Source: Canna indica
Lineage: Eukaryota; Streptophyta; Magnoliopsida; Zingiberales; Cannaceae
NCBI GenBank assembly: GCA_034359265.1
Contig: CP136894.1
Coordinates: 28,612,501 to 28,676,500 of the forward strand
Reading direction: 5' to 3'
Length of the DNA stretch: 64,000 nucleotides
Position 1 is the stretch's first letter; the number at the start of each line of letters is the position of its first letter. Both the position numbers and the translations under genes were made by a program. Shown here piece after piece: positions 45,790-56,976 of this stretch. The notes beneath the pieces were generated by a model. It was not told the DNA's origin and did no database searches. It worked only from the letters and a program-made list of their open reading frames with translations.

Positions 45790-46013
45790 GAAAAAAGGGT
45801 TATTTAATAAGATTTTGGGCGACGACAACCAGCGGTCGCAAAATCGCGGTCGCCACACCGTCGCAGAGTTAATAACTTTACGACGACAAACAATGCAGTC
45901 GCAACGCCGTCGCAAAGGTGTCCTCCATGCGACCCCTGTGCACAGCTGTTGTAGAACTATCGCATTTGCGACTACAACCGTTATCGTCGTAAAAAGCTTG
46001 ATTTTTAGTAGTG
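45790..46013. mobile_element. CACTA terminal region (right end)
   Basis: Ends GCTTGATTTTTAGTAGTG at 46013, the inverse of CACTACTAAAAATC. The subterminal 200 bases are packed with GTCGC and GCGAC motifs as in 43380-43624. The element extends leftward, but its CACTAC partner is not seen. Confidence 0.72.
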
Positions 46014-46508
46014 GAGGTGGCACGACGGTGGCTCGGGGCGGAGGCATTCCTAGTAGAGTCGGCATCGTGGGCGGTGGCGAGCTCATGGAATTGTGCTCGA
46101 GGGGTGTGTTCCATCTAGAGCTGTGGGGCACGTTTCAGCTTCATCGAGGGGCGGCGGTGGCAGCACGAGGCGCGGACAGGGCCGCGCCATGGCTGTGGAT
46201 CCCGTCGATAGCGGATTGTTCCGGTCGTTCAGGACATGGTTCTGGTTATGAATGAGATAGAGAGAGAGGTGGGACCTTTAACATTAGTTTTAAATTTAAT
46301 ATTAATATTTTTTATTACACGTCAGCTGTCACGTCATCGATTTTAACGTGACTGCTGACGGAAATTAGACGACAAGACACAATTGAAATAAATTTGAAAA
46401 TATATGATTCAATTGATACAAATAAAAGTACAGGGCATAAATGCGAAAAACCGCAAAGTACAAGATATATTTAGGTAATATACTTGGCTCTTCATGCCAA
46501 AAGAGTTC
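46014..46508. other. non-coding, with short palindrome
   Basis: A GC-rich part (46014-46250) is followed by AT-rich DNA. 46318-46362 contains an inverted repeat around CGTCAGCTGTCACG / CGTGACTGCTGACG. It may be the core of a MITE. No gene seen. Confidence 0.4.
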
Positions 46509-46513
46509 ATATT

Positions 46514-49181
46514 TGTAATATCCTAGATATTTAATTTATTAATTTTTTTCTATTGCGTGTGTTTGCCAGCCTAGCGGACTAGTTCGTGGTCGAGCCAAGT
46601 CGACTCATGGTCCAGAGCGAGCTTGCGAGCTCGGATAAGTAAAATATAAATTTATGAATTTATGAAATTAGGTTTGAGTGATGGGAATTATTTTTAATTA
46701 TTGTAGTGTTTGGATAATTATGAATTATGCCTATGTGGGTGCATTTAGTTAGATGCTTATGATTTAATTGTGTGTTTAATCAAGCCTAAATTAATTTAAT
46801 TAAGTTATCGGGTTAGCAGGTTGGTCTTGGCTTAAGTGGATGCGGGTTGGGCTTAGGTTAGAAGGGTTAGGGTTGAGGAGGAATTATAAAACCCCTTCCC
46901 CTAGGTTGTGGCTCAAATTTTTGGAGCCACACAATTGTGAGAGGAGGAGCCAGCCGCCCCTCCTCTTCTTCCCTTGGAGCCGCCGCCACCTGCAGCCGAG
47001 CCACCCTCTTTTCCGTCTCTCTCTCCCTCTCTCCAAGCCGGCGGCTTGGAGTGAGCCGCCACCCCTTGGAGCTATTTTTTGGGTTGAGCCGTCGACCTTT
47101 TGAAGTCGGATTCAAGGGCCGTCGTCTGGGATTTCTTTCCTAATATTTTTCCAAATTAAGGTGAGTGGTTTTATCCCTCCTATTCGAATTTTCTTTGAAT
47201 TTTCTTGAAGCCGCCTTGAAGATTCTTGATCTTGGTTATGTTATTTTGTGTTCTTGAGATTTTCTTGGTTTCCATATCATGCTTAGACTTGAATTTTGAC
47301 CTCATAACATGAGGCATATATTTAATGGAAGATCTGTGATTTTTAGTCTTGTGAATCTTGATTTAATCTTATGAGTCTTGGATGCAATCTCATCTTGTAG
47401 TTTTGGATGTCTTGATACTATAGAATAATTAAATTCCTTGATTCTTAATTAAAGGATTCTTATTATATATGCTAATTTTTATTTAGTAAAAATTATGAGA
47501 TTGTATGCATGATTGGCATGATGACTTGAATATGTGATGTTAGAAATTTGCGGATTTAATTCTGCAAAATTCGGATTTTATTCTTTGATGTGCTGGAAAT
47601 TTCAGCTTTCTGAAATTTATATGATGTTTGTTGAATCTGGGCTGATTTTTTATTTCTCTGTTATTATGTGCTTAGATCTCTGAACATAGTCGTGTAACCT
47701 ATCGTCTCGATTGGAAAATATAGTTTGGAAACATAGGACACACTTTGGAGACTAGATTCGGGTCAGACACAATAGTTTTGGGCAGAACAGTAATCTAAAA
47801 TAAAACCCTAATTGAGATGATCTAAATTTTAATTCTATAATTAAAATTGGGGTTAAGGATGAGCATAATATGTTATGAACCAACTTACAAAGTATTCATA
47901 AAATAAAACCACATAGATTCATGACATTACGGGTCTAAGGGATATGGGTCGGGTTTGGAGTGTTGAGACGCTTCATAATGAGGATACCCTAGGACACCGT
48001 AGGGGAATCTTGACTTAGGTCTTGATGCGTCATATCCTTGGGAATGGCGGAGCGGCTCGATTAGGAGCCGGGGTTCGGGCTACGCTCGGGTGGTTGGACG
48101 CCAAAATTTCCAACCTACATGATAAGTTCGGAGGGTCTTTCCCGATTATCCTAGTATGTGCGGTTGCCTCTAGGCATGGTAGGGATTCGACCCGATACAC
48201 CTCTTGATGATGATGTTGCCTTTGGCATGGTAGGGATTCGACCCAATGCACCTCTTGATGGTGATGTTGCTTTTGAGCATGGTAGAAATTCGACCTGATG
48301 CACCTCTTGATGGTGATGTTGCCTTTGGGCATGGTAGGGATTCGACCCGATGCACCTCTTGACGGTGATGTTGCCTCTAGGCATGGTAGGGAATCGACTG
48401 ATGCACCTCTTTGATGGTGATGTTGCCTTCGGGCATGGTAGGGCTTCAACCTGATGCACCTCTTTGATGGTGATGTTGTCTTCGGGCATGGTAGGGCACT
48501 ATGGCTTCGACCCGATGCACATTTTTGTGGGTGATGTTGCCTTCGGGCATGGTAGGGCTTCGGCCTGATGCACCTCTTTGAGAAATAGATGTCGTGGGCA
48601 TGGGTGGCCTATTGGCCTGGTAGCTAGTCACACCTTTGTGACATTGTCTTTGTAGAAATAGATATATTCTTGTTATCTCTGTGGTGTTGATTTGTGAGGG
48701 TTGGTAAAACTACTCATTGAGTTCTTTGAACTCACTCGTTGTCGTTGTTTTGTTTTGTTTTGCAAAGCCTGACCGGTGAGGTGGGCTGGAGCACTTGGCG
48801 CAGCTGGAGGGCAGAGGAGCCACATGACACATGATCTCATAGCAGTCATAGTTAGGAGTCGTAGTCAAGTCTGTAGTAGGTTGTCATGCACTTTTATTTT
48901 GGTATTTGGAGTTGTAGTCCCGTGGGGACATTCACGTTTTATTCAGTTTTATTTATTAAAAGACTGTTGCTCTTCGATTTATTTCCGCACTTGAGATATG
49001 TATTTAAAACTTTGTTGTTTTGAAATGAAAATTTGTTTTGGTCCTTTAATTATTAAAAGTTATAAAAGTTGTTATTTTTCTTTCCGCTACATTATTTGTT
49101 TTGGCATGTGCATGGGTTAGGTTTCGGGGTATAGGCACGTATACCCTGGCCGATCACGGGACCCTGAGTTGGGGCGTGACA
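46514..49181 (+). mobile_element. solo gypsy LTR with 5-bp target duplication
   Basis: 2,668 bp starting TGTAATATCC and ending GGGGCGTGACA. It is flanked by perfect direct repeats ATATT (46509-46513 and 49182-49186). The 3' 60 bases resemble the ends of the Tekay-like LTRs (GGCCGATCACGGGACCCTGAGTTGG versus ...CCTCAGTTGG), so it is a sister subfamily. No PBS, PPT or coding sequence on either side, hence a solo LTR from intra-element recombination. A GC-rich leader at 46860-47160 and a 52-base minisatellite at 48173-48600 are internal features. Confidence 0.92.
48173..48600 (+). repeat. 52-base minisatellite in solo LTR
   Basis: Eight units start at GCATGGTAGG positions near 48174, 48225, 48277, 48329, 48381, 48433, 48486 and 48547. 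Spacing is 51-53 bases except the last, which is 61. The unit contains GATTCGACCCGATGCACCTC and TGATGGTGATGTTGCC. Confidence 0.92.
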
Positions 49182-49186
49182 ATATT

Positions 49187-49310
49187 TGTCTTAACAATTG
49201 TAATAGTCTTTGGGTAAATTTGGTAAAGTTCAAGTACCCACCTCTTTCCTTCACCTCCCCCCCCCCCCCACCCCCCTCCCCCGCCACCAAAAAAAAACAA
49301 TTCATACTGG
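49187..49310. other. spacer with poly-C tract
   Basis: A short flank of the solo LTR with a C-rich run at about 49256-49284, followed by poly-A. No gene. Confidence 0.5.
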
Positions 49311-50580
49311 TCTGAAAACTTTTTCGGAAAGCTTTTAATGCTCTTATATTTGGTTTTAAAAAAATTTATTGGCTCTGGTTCTTCTACATCCATTTTGAAT
49401 GATTTCTGGATTTTAGACTTACCCCTTGCCATTAAGCTAACTTATATTAATCTCAACTTGCCTGGTAACTTGACTTATGTTCATCATTTAATGCTCAATA
49501 ATAGTTGGTCTGATTTTATTGGTAAAACTCTTTGCCATGATACTTTGTGGGAGATCATTGAGAATATCCTCCTTCGATGGTAAGACTAGCTCTTCTTCTG
49601 CTTATCTGTTTTTGAAGTGTCATGATCCTTCTCCTTTTTGCTCTAATCTAGTCTGGGCTAAGACTTGGAAGCTAAATACTGCTTCTAAGGTAAAAGTTTT
49701 TCTCTGAAAGCTTTATCATGGTCGATTGTTAGCTCGTTCTCGATTATTTCAAACGGGTATTTTAAACTTTCAGAACTGTGTTTTATGTGGTTCTGATTTT
49801 GAAACTCCTCTATATTTATTTCCGGATTGTATTTTTGTCTCTGAATTATGGTCGACTTTAAGTCTAAAGCTTGACTGAATTTTGCAAATAGGAGTTTCTG
49901 ATGTTCTGGTAGCTGACTGCTGCTGGACTCTCATCCATCATTGGATAAGGGACCCTCGGCCATTGTTACTAACACTTTATGGTTCATCTAGTATTTCAGA
50001 AATAGTGTTTTGCGCAGTGAGAGTAAGCCTAATATTACATCTACTATGATGAAGATCCTTACCTTTTCTGATCACTAATTCACCAGGTAAGTATTTTGAG
50101 GGCAATAATTCATTAACAACCATTAATTCAAATTTCTTAAAAATAAATTGTGATGACTCCTTAATTAAATAAGGAAAGTGGTGCTGATTTGATTTGTAGA
50201 AACAGTGATGGTATCTGTTTATTTTCTGCTTATAAATTTTTTCACTCTGATTCCACCTTACATTTGTGAAGGGTTGGCTACTCTCTTCTCTTTGATTTTT
50301 GCATACTCTAAGAAGCTGAATAATTTTGTTCTAGAATCTGACTACAAGATGCTAGTGGACCATATTAATAAGCCTACTGATATTCCTTGGATGATTTATC
50401 CAATTGTTAATGATATCATGTACCATTTATCAAAATTTTCAAATGTTACTGTATGTTTTGCTAGAAGAAGTTGTAATAAAACTACTCATTGGGTTGCAAA
50501 TAGGATTGTTCGATCATCTGAATTAAATGACCTACTATCTCTTGATTGTATCTCTACTGGTCTCCTAGCTCCTTAATTAA
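49311..50580 (+). pseudogene. LINE (L1-type) ORF2 3' part
   Basis: Segments in order: STSILNDFWILDLPLAIKLT (post-RT region), then WAKTWKLNTASKVKVFL, a TGA at about 49706 (expected Trp) and KLYHGRLLARSRLF with CVLCGSDFETPLYLF (the zf-RVT zinc-binding domain, about 49650-49860). Last are LESDYKMLVDHINKP and CFARRSCNKTTHWVANRI, the end of a plant LINE RNase H (to the stop at 50574). 5'-truncated, with frameshifts. Its 3' end faces that of the minus-strand LINE. Confidence 0.8.
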
Positions 50581-51489
50581 GTTATTTTATCTTTTGGTAA
50601 AAAAAATTATACTAGGAAAATATAAAGAATTTTTTTAGGATAATACAATTGCCGCTGATACGAGGAATCTTGTAATAAGAGGGACAATCTATAATTTTAA
50701 ACTTGATAATAATATTTTCTCTTTTATTGGTATGAATAATATTAACTATATCAATATTTAAATGAGTAAATAGTATAAATGTTTGAAATATAAAATAATA
50801 CAATATCCAGCACATAGAACATATAAATAGCTTATATATAATGCTATAAAATAAAGAAAACATTTTAATATACTAAAATATTAACATAATTAATTACATA
50901 AAAATTTTCAAGTAGTGTTTTTCATAAATATATAATATATAAATTTTCCATGAATTATCTTTAATATATATTTACTAATATATAACCGTAATATACCAGT
51001 TTGTATAAATCTTAAATATTCTTATAAATTTTATGTATAAATCTTAAATATTAAATATAAGAGTTTGAGATTATTGCTTATTTTTTGTATTTTATAGATA
51101 CAAAATTTATATGTATATACCACGAAATATTTTGCCTTTAGAAAATAATTTTTTCCTAGAAGTGAAGTTGTTTTATTTTTCAAAGTTACATTAAGTTGAC
51201 TAAATATTTTTTCAAATTGGGCAAAGTTTCCTTCCTACCAAAAACTAAAACGCAGAAAAAGTATTTCCTCGAAATTGTTTTCCTCTAATTATAAAAACCA
51301 AAATGAAATCGAAGAAATTTCATAAAAAAAACACAAAACCAACTCGAATTTTCAAAAAAGAATTTTTCGAATTGGTTTGGATTCTTCCAATCCATAGATT
51401 TTCGAAGGCCGTTGTTCTCTTTCTTCTAAGGACTTAGGAGACATTTTAGGTAAATAAAGGGAAAAATGTTTGTGCTAATTTTTTTTTAA
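50581..51489. other. AT-rich spacer between two LINE tails
   Basis: About 900 bases of very AT-rich DNA with TATATA runs. No coding frame is supported. It may include the 3' UTRs of both LINEs. Confidence 0.5.
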
Positions 51490-53950
51490 AAGGAAACAAT
51501 ACTAGCTCAGAAAGTCAGGTTGTATATAATCATTGAGTAGAGAAGGCAGAGGGTTTAAAACTGTGCACTCCTCGCCAATAGACCAGACACTTTCATGTTC
51601 CTCCCTTACTAGCTGAACTTTATTCAAATACTTCAAGTTAACAATATTACACTCCTCAACCATTGTCTCTCCAACATGAATTAAATCTACATTATTACAA
51701 TCATTACTACTCCCTATTCTTTCCTCCTCAATCTCAGCATCTGCAACTCCATCTCTTCTAGTTTTCTTATTAAGTGAGGCACTTTTAGCAAGATCATGAG
51801 CTTGAACACTAAATTCTCTTTTCAAAAAATTTCAATCTATCACATCTACTTCTACTGCTAGTCTTTTGATTTTTGAAATCAGAACCGAAATATCCCAAGG
51901 TGCCTGAAAGAGCCCCTTCATTATTTTCACTAATCTCTCACAATCAGTCTTAACCTACACTCTTCTTATCCTTTTTTTTTTACATTATCCAGCTCAAATC
52001 ACAAAGCTTTAGCTTCAGCATATAAGGGATTTGTAGCCACCTCTCTGCCACTTCCTTTATCTAATACAAAACCATCATTGTCCAAGATGACAAAGCCACA
52101 CCCTACATACATGATACCATTCCAGGCTGCATCACAAACTAAAGTGTGGCAATTCAAAAACTCAGTTTCCATCCTCTGTTTCTTCTTCTCTGAACCAATT
52201 CTATATTTCTCCTTGTTATAATCAGAAACCTACCAGAACACTCTCCTATACACTGATTCAATGCTCTTGCACTTATCTTCAAATTTTATTTCATTCATGC
52301 ATTTCCAAATTTGCCACTAAGATACAGCCATAAAGGCCTTTAGATAGGCAGCCGACTTTAGTTGATAAAATTTCAGCCTCCTTTAATCAGTTTTCTTACT
52401 TTCAATCATCTTTGAATCTGAATACAATGCTTAGTTTTTCCTCCACAAAGATCCAGTATTTTTTGTTACTCTACAATCAAAAAACAAATGAGTTAAACTG
52501 TCATGTTCTTCATTGCAAAGGTGACATTTATCCACCTCACACCCAGAAAACTTCTCAAACCACTGAGATGTAGGCAATCTTCCCCACATCATCTTCTAGA
52601 CGAAAACTTTCACCCTTTGAGAAACATTGAGCCTCCATATATATTTTCAATTTATCTGTACTTCTCCATTATCTATGTCTTTATCTTTTAAAAAATAGTA
52701 AGCATTCTTAACTGATAAAGATCCTTTCTAATTTTCTCCCCATATCCAGGTATCCTCTCCCTCACTGTTGTCAATCAAAATGGATTCAATTTTCTGTGAT
52801 AATAGTTTTCCAAAATAGGTTTCTAGCAAGTTGATATTCCAACTATTTTCAAATATTACATCACTGACCTTACTATATTTCTCCAGCTCCATTGGGTTTA
52901 CATACGTAGGCCATTTGCATAGAGGAATTGAACTTAACCAAGGCTCAACCCATATATCAGTACCCTTCCCATTCACTAACTTTTTCTCAGTCCATCCCTC
53001 GGCATAAGAAGACTATTCACAATATCTTTTGCTAACTAGGAAAATTTAGTTTTCTCATCCAACTTCCAAGGGTTAAAGCTTCTATATCTTTCAATAAACA
53101 AATCAGTCCACATAGAACTCTCCTGGTTCAGTAATGGCAGCAGTCTCTTTGCCTTCATTGCAACCTTGGCAATAGCAAGATCTCTTATACCTAAACCACC
53201 CATGCCTTTCCCAGCTATAACCACCTTCCAACTAATTAACTTGGCGAACTTGCTATCTCTTTTAGATTTCAAAAAAAAATCTCTGATTATACTAGTCGTT
53301 GATTTAATAGTCTTGTCACTTGTTCTAGCAGTGAGAAAGGAATAAGTGGGTATAGAACTCAGAGTAGAGTTTATCAAAACACACTTACCTACTTGAGATA
53401 TATAGTTTCCAGCCCACATGTCCATTTTGTTTATCACTTTTTCCACAAGCCTTTGTTCATAGTCTTTACTGAGTCTCTTAGGTGAAATATAAGTACCTAA
53501 ATACTTCATTGGAAAAGTACCTTCCTTCATGTTGAAACACTGACAGACCCTGTGCTTCACTTGTACAGGACAATTTTTTGGAAAGAATATATCTGACTTG
53601 TTGGCATTTATCTTTTGTCCTGAAAAATCACAATATAAATCCAAGGCTTCTTTCAAACCATTGCATGATTTCCTATCCCATTTAGTAACAATGATGATAT
53701 CATTAGCATAACAAAGGTGGCTCATTCCAAATCTAATTTCATAATAAAATAAGGCTCTCTAGCAGAGGAATGAAAAGCATTAACTACTTCATTCACAATT
53801 AGCACATTATCTTGCATTTGTCTACCGGGAATGAAAGCAGATTGAACATGACTGATAACTTTGTTGAGTAAAGGCCTAATTCTATTAACAATCACCTTTG
53901 TCAACACTTTATACAAGACATTACATAAAGCTATAGGCCTAAAGTCAGGT
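51490..53950 (-). pseudogene. LINE (L1-type) ORF2: RT, zf-RVT and RNase H part
   Basis: From 53945 leftward: DFRPIALCNVLYKVLTKVI, SAFIPGRQMQDNVL and FIMKLDLE; then HLCYANDIIIVTKWD, the RT active-site box with YAND in place of YADD; FSGQKINANKSDIFF; then MKYLGTYIS. The post-RT domain (RLLPLLNQESSMW, WVEPWLSSIPL) and a zf-RVT region (52700-52450) follow. The RNase H end comprises an ELKA-like part, then FKREFSVQAHDLAKSA (51502-51830). Multiple stops and frameshifts. The RT N-terminal part is missing at the junction with the LTR insertion. Confidence 0.87.
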
Positions 53951-54458
53951 ATTTATTGGCCTAAGGTTTTCAATCTTGTTCTTAATCTCGGTTTTGATGA
54001 TAACAAACATGGAACTAATATTTCATTGAAGAAAATTTTCAAGTTCCAAGTCGATTAGCGCACGATGTCCGCGATCGGAAAAATCGGAGAAATCGGCAAG
54101 GACGCTCGTCGTCGCTCGGGATTCTTCGAGAAGTTAGAGTTTAGGTTTAGGATGTCTAGCATGTGATGTAATCCTCTTTATGATGCAAAGAACTCAAAAA
54201 CCAAACCCGAACCCTAAAATATAAAAACTCGAAAACCGCCCTGAAATTCACTAAGCCTAGTGAGCTCCTTGGAGGGCTATATAACCTAGATATTTTCTTG
54301 ACATAAAAAATAGCGGTAATTATTCATTGGGTAAAAACTAAATAACGAAGTATTTTAAAGGAATTTTTGGAAGCCTTTAGCATACCCATATTTGACCCGG
54401 GAGATTAGAAAATTTCTGTTTTCCGAAAATTTGTACTAGATCTCAAAAACTAGATTTT

Positions 54459-56398
54459 GGGCCTGATTATTTTGCAAAAAACCGGGGGACTGGACAGGAC
54501 ACCGGCCTGTGTCCCCCGTTTGTTTTGCAAAATTAGCCACGGGACAGGATAATTACTCACTTTGGTGTACCGAAGTGAGGCGCAGGACACGACTGGAAAT
54601 GATGCATTTGCCCTCAAAGAAAACCAAATCCGAGGGGTCTCTCGCGTGACACTGCTACGGCTCTCTTCTCTTTCGCGTGGGATACTCTCTTTTCGTTGTC
54701 GCCATCCAGGTAAGATCTCGAAGGGGTTCGCTTCCCCGGAGCAGTATGGAGCAAGGCGATCTGGCCCGCATGTCAAGCTCCATCTCGTAGCCCCTGTCGT
54801 TGCTCGGGGCAAGGTGGCCGTTGTCGAGGCAGGGACCATGGCGAAGAAGCTCATCGGGAGCACTGGCAAGGCCGCCTGGATCGTCGGCACCACCTTCCTC
54901 GTCCTCGCCATACACCTCTTCAGCGAGATGGACTGTGAGCAGCAACTCAACGATCTCGAGATGCAGGAGTCAACCCTCCTTGGCACGCCGCCATCCTATG
55001 CTACTGCTGCCCCCGCGAAGTGAATGGACGCCCAAGATCATGTCAATATCTTTCTCTTTCCCCTTGGTCTTCCTCGTGTTTGAGAGCTTATGTTGACAGT
55101 TGCGATCAGTTTGATGAGCTAGGGTTATTCTTAGAAAATCGAATCATGTTATTCTTGTGGAATTGAATCATGTAATTCCATGTAATAAGTTGCAGGGCGC
55201 TTTGATTTTTGTTGTTCATACATTCATTCCAAAGAAGAAACATTCAGTGGCTTATTCGTTCTGTTGTTTGGCTATTTTACAGGTTAAGATGCGGTTCTTA
55301 TTGAAAGTGAGGTTTCATCAGAAAAGCTGAGATTGTAGGTTTTGAGGTCATGTTTTATTGGGGATGAATCAGAATTTTGTAGGTGGAATATTTGCCCGTT
55401 TGTCTGGTGCTTCATTTGTTGGAAGCATCAAAGCTATGATACAATTCAAAGCTTCTACTTTCCCAAGTTCTCTTCTTTAGATGGTTGAACATACCAGTTT
55501 TCTACTTCATTTAATTTTAATTATTTGTCCCTTCTTCCACCTCCTGAGCACTAATCAGCCCCAAAACCGAGATCGAAAAGGACAAGGTCTGTTTCCATTC
55601 TCCTCACTGCCAAACCTTCTCAAGTTCTCATTTTTCCTTGTTGCTTAGATTGCTTTTGGTTTCTACAAGATGATGACAGCTTGATGAGGTGGAAGGAGCA
55701 GCAGGTGAATTCTTGTCAGTTGTTCATCATCAGTTTGTGCAATCTTCATAATTCCTATAGAAACAATGGTTAAATATCCATTAGTTATTGTGTTCACTGT
55801 TCTCTTTCTTTTTAACTTGAGATTTATCCTTTTCATTGTAAGGCTTGTGCGCAATTCATTTGCATGTGAAGGAACTCATGTTTAGTGTGTTTCAACATTG
55901 TTTCCTTGTCATATTCATCATCGGTACATTATTAGTTAATTTAAAGAATTTATTTGTCAGGTAATGTTTACTTTGAAGTAACTAGATTTAAACTCAATTA
56001 GGATTCATTAATTTTTTTCTTAAAAACCATGGTTTTGGTTCAGGTTTCAAAGGAAATTTTAACATTAACTCAGTTTTAAATTTTGTTAAGTTGAAAAAAA
56101 ATTGAACAAAAAAAAATCAATTTTGATTTTTACTCCGTTTTTAATTTCCAATGAATTTTTAATGTATTAAGAAATATATAAAATTTAATTTGTGCATTTG
56201 AAATATAAAAGGGCATTGTTGTCATTTTGATTGGTATAGTATTGTGTTATAGCAAAACAAACGCGGGACATGACTGGATATCGTGTCATGTTCTTGACGA
56301 AATAAACATGGTATAGCTGTTGTCCCAGGATACCTGATGTCCTGTTCTTGTTCTTGTCTGGTGTCTTGTGACGGGCAGTTTGCGAACCAAACGGGCTC
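54459..56398. mobile_element. TIR transposon carrying a TOM9-like gene
   Basis: About 1.94 kb, bounded by GGGCCTGATTATTTTGCAAA and, inverted, GAGCCCGTTTGGTTCGCAAA. Interrupted LTR sequence (compare 4960-4985, inverted) continues exactly on both sides, with a 3-4 base duplication (TTT or TTTG). Both subterminal parts have repeated ACAGGACA/TGTCCTGT motifs. No transposase is present. The cargo is a host gene copy at 54746-55023 with downstream non-coding sequence. PIF/Harbinger is suggested by end sequence and short duplication, but not proven. Confidence 0.72.
54746..55023 (+). pseudogene. TOM9/TOM22-like mitochondrial import receptor, decayed
   Basis: The carried gene encodes VAKK-like MAKKLIGSTGKAAWIVGTTF, then FSEMDCEQQLNDLEMQESTL and LLGTPP, the tail-anchored transmembrane core of plant TOM9 (the plant form of TOM22 in the outer-membrane import complex). 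The likely start MEQGDLARMSSSIS (ATG at 54746) runs into TAG because of a frameshift of one base before VVARGKV. Residues expected around the membrane-segment end (usually VPLIIEMDRE) are altered to IHLFSEMDCE. No intron interrupts it. It is probably non-functional. Confidence 0.78.
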
Positions 56399-56976
56399 TT
56401 TGATTCTTAAGGATTTTGATTTTTTAGATATTTTTATTGAATCCAAATGGGGGTAATCCTTATATAACATTTATGTTTTAAAGTTATTAACTTAGAGTTA
56501 GCAAATATTATATAAGTAGACTTAGTGAAGACGGAACCCAGAATCGAGCCAAACCAAGCAGTCTGCCCAGTTTTGGTCGACCAGTCGATCGAATGTTGCC
56601 AAAAATTGGCAGTAGGCAAGTCGATCGACCAAACGATCGACCGAAGTGTGCCAAAAAATGGCAGTATGCCTTCGGTCGCTCGGTCGGTCGATCGACGATC
56701 GACCGGACGACGAAAACGACTAGTTTTTCGCCCGTTGAGTTGGTTGTTTCATGCAATCTCCTCAAGGCTTATAAATAGAAGCCTTAGCAAGCCTTCCACC
56801 AATAATCTAAGCTTCAATTGAGCCATTCTTGATCATTCTCAAAGCATTTCTTGAGTCATTCCTTTGATAACCCTAATTTTCATGATACATCCTTGATCTT
56901 GCCTTCAAGCTTTGAACGATTCATCATTGAGGCATCAAGAGGAACTAGGACTCGTGTTTGGAGCTAAGTATTTATT

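Noticed and set aside
45776..46255. A 159-codon plus-strand frame as a candidate gene
   Set aside because: It crosses the CACTA subterminal repeats and terminus at 46013 without any domain, so it is a chance frame.
48022..48631. Frames of 60-140 codons with repeated NITIKR / ESLPCP units
   Set aside because: By-products of the 52-base minisatellite within a solo LTR.
54450..54986. A 178-codon minus-strand frame
   Set aside because: It is antisense to the TOM9-like sequence, which has clear family motifs on the plus strand.
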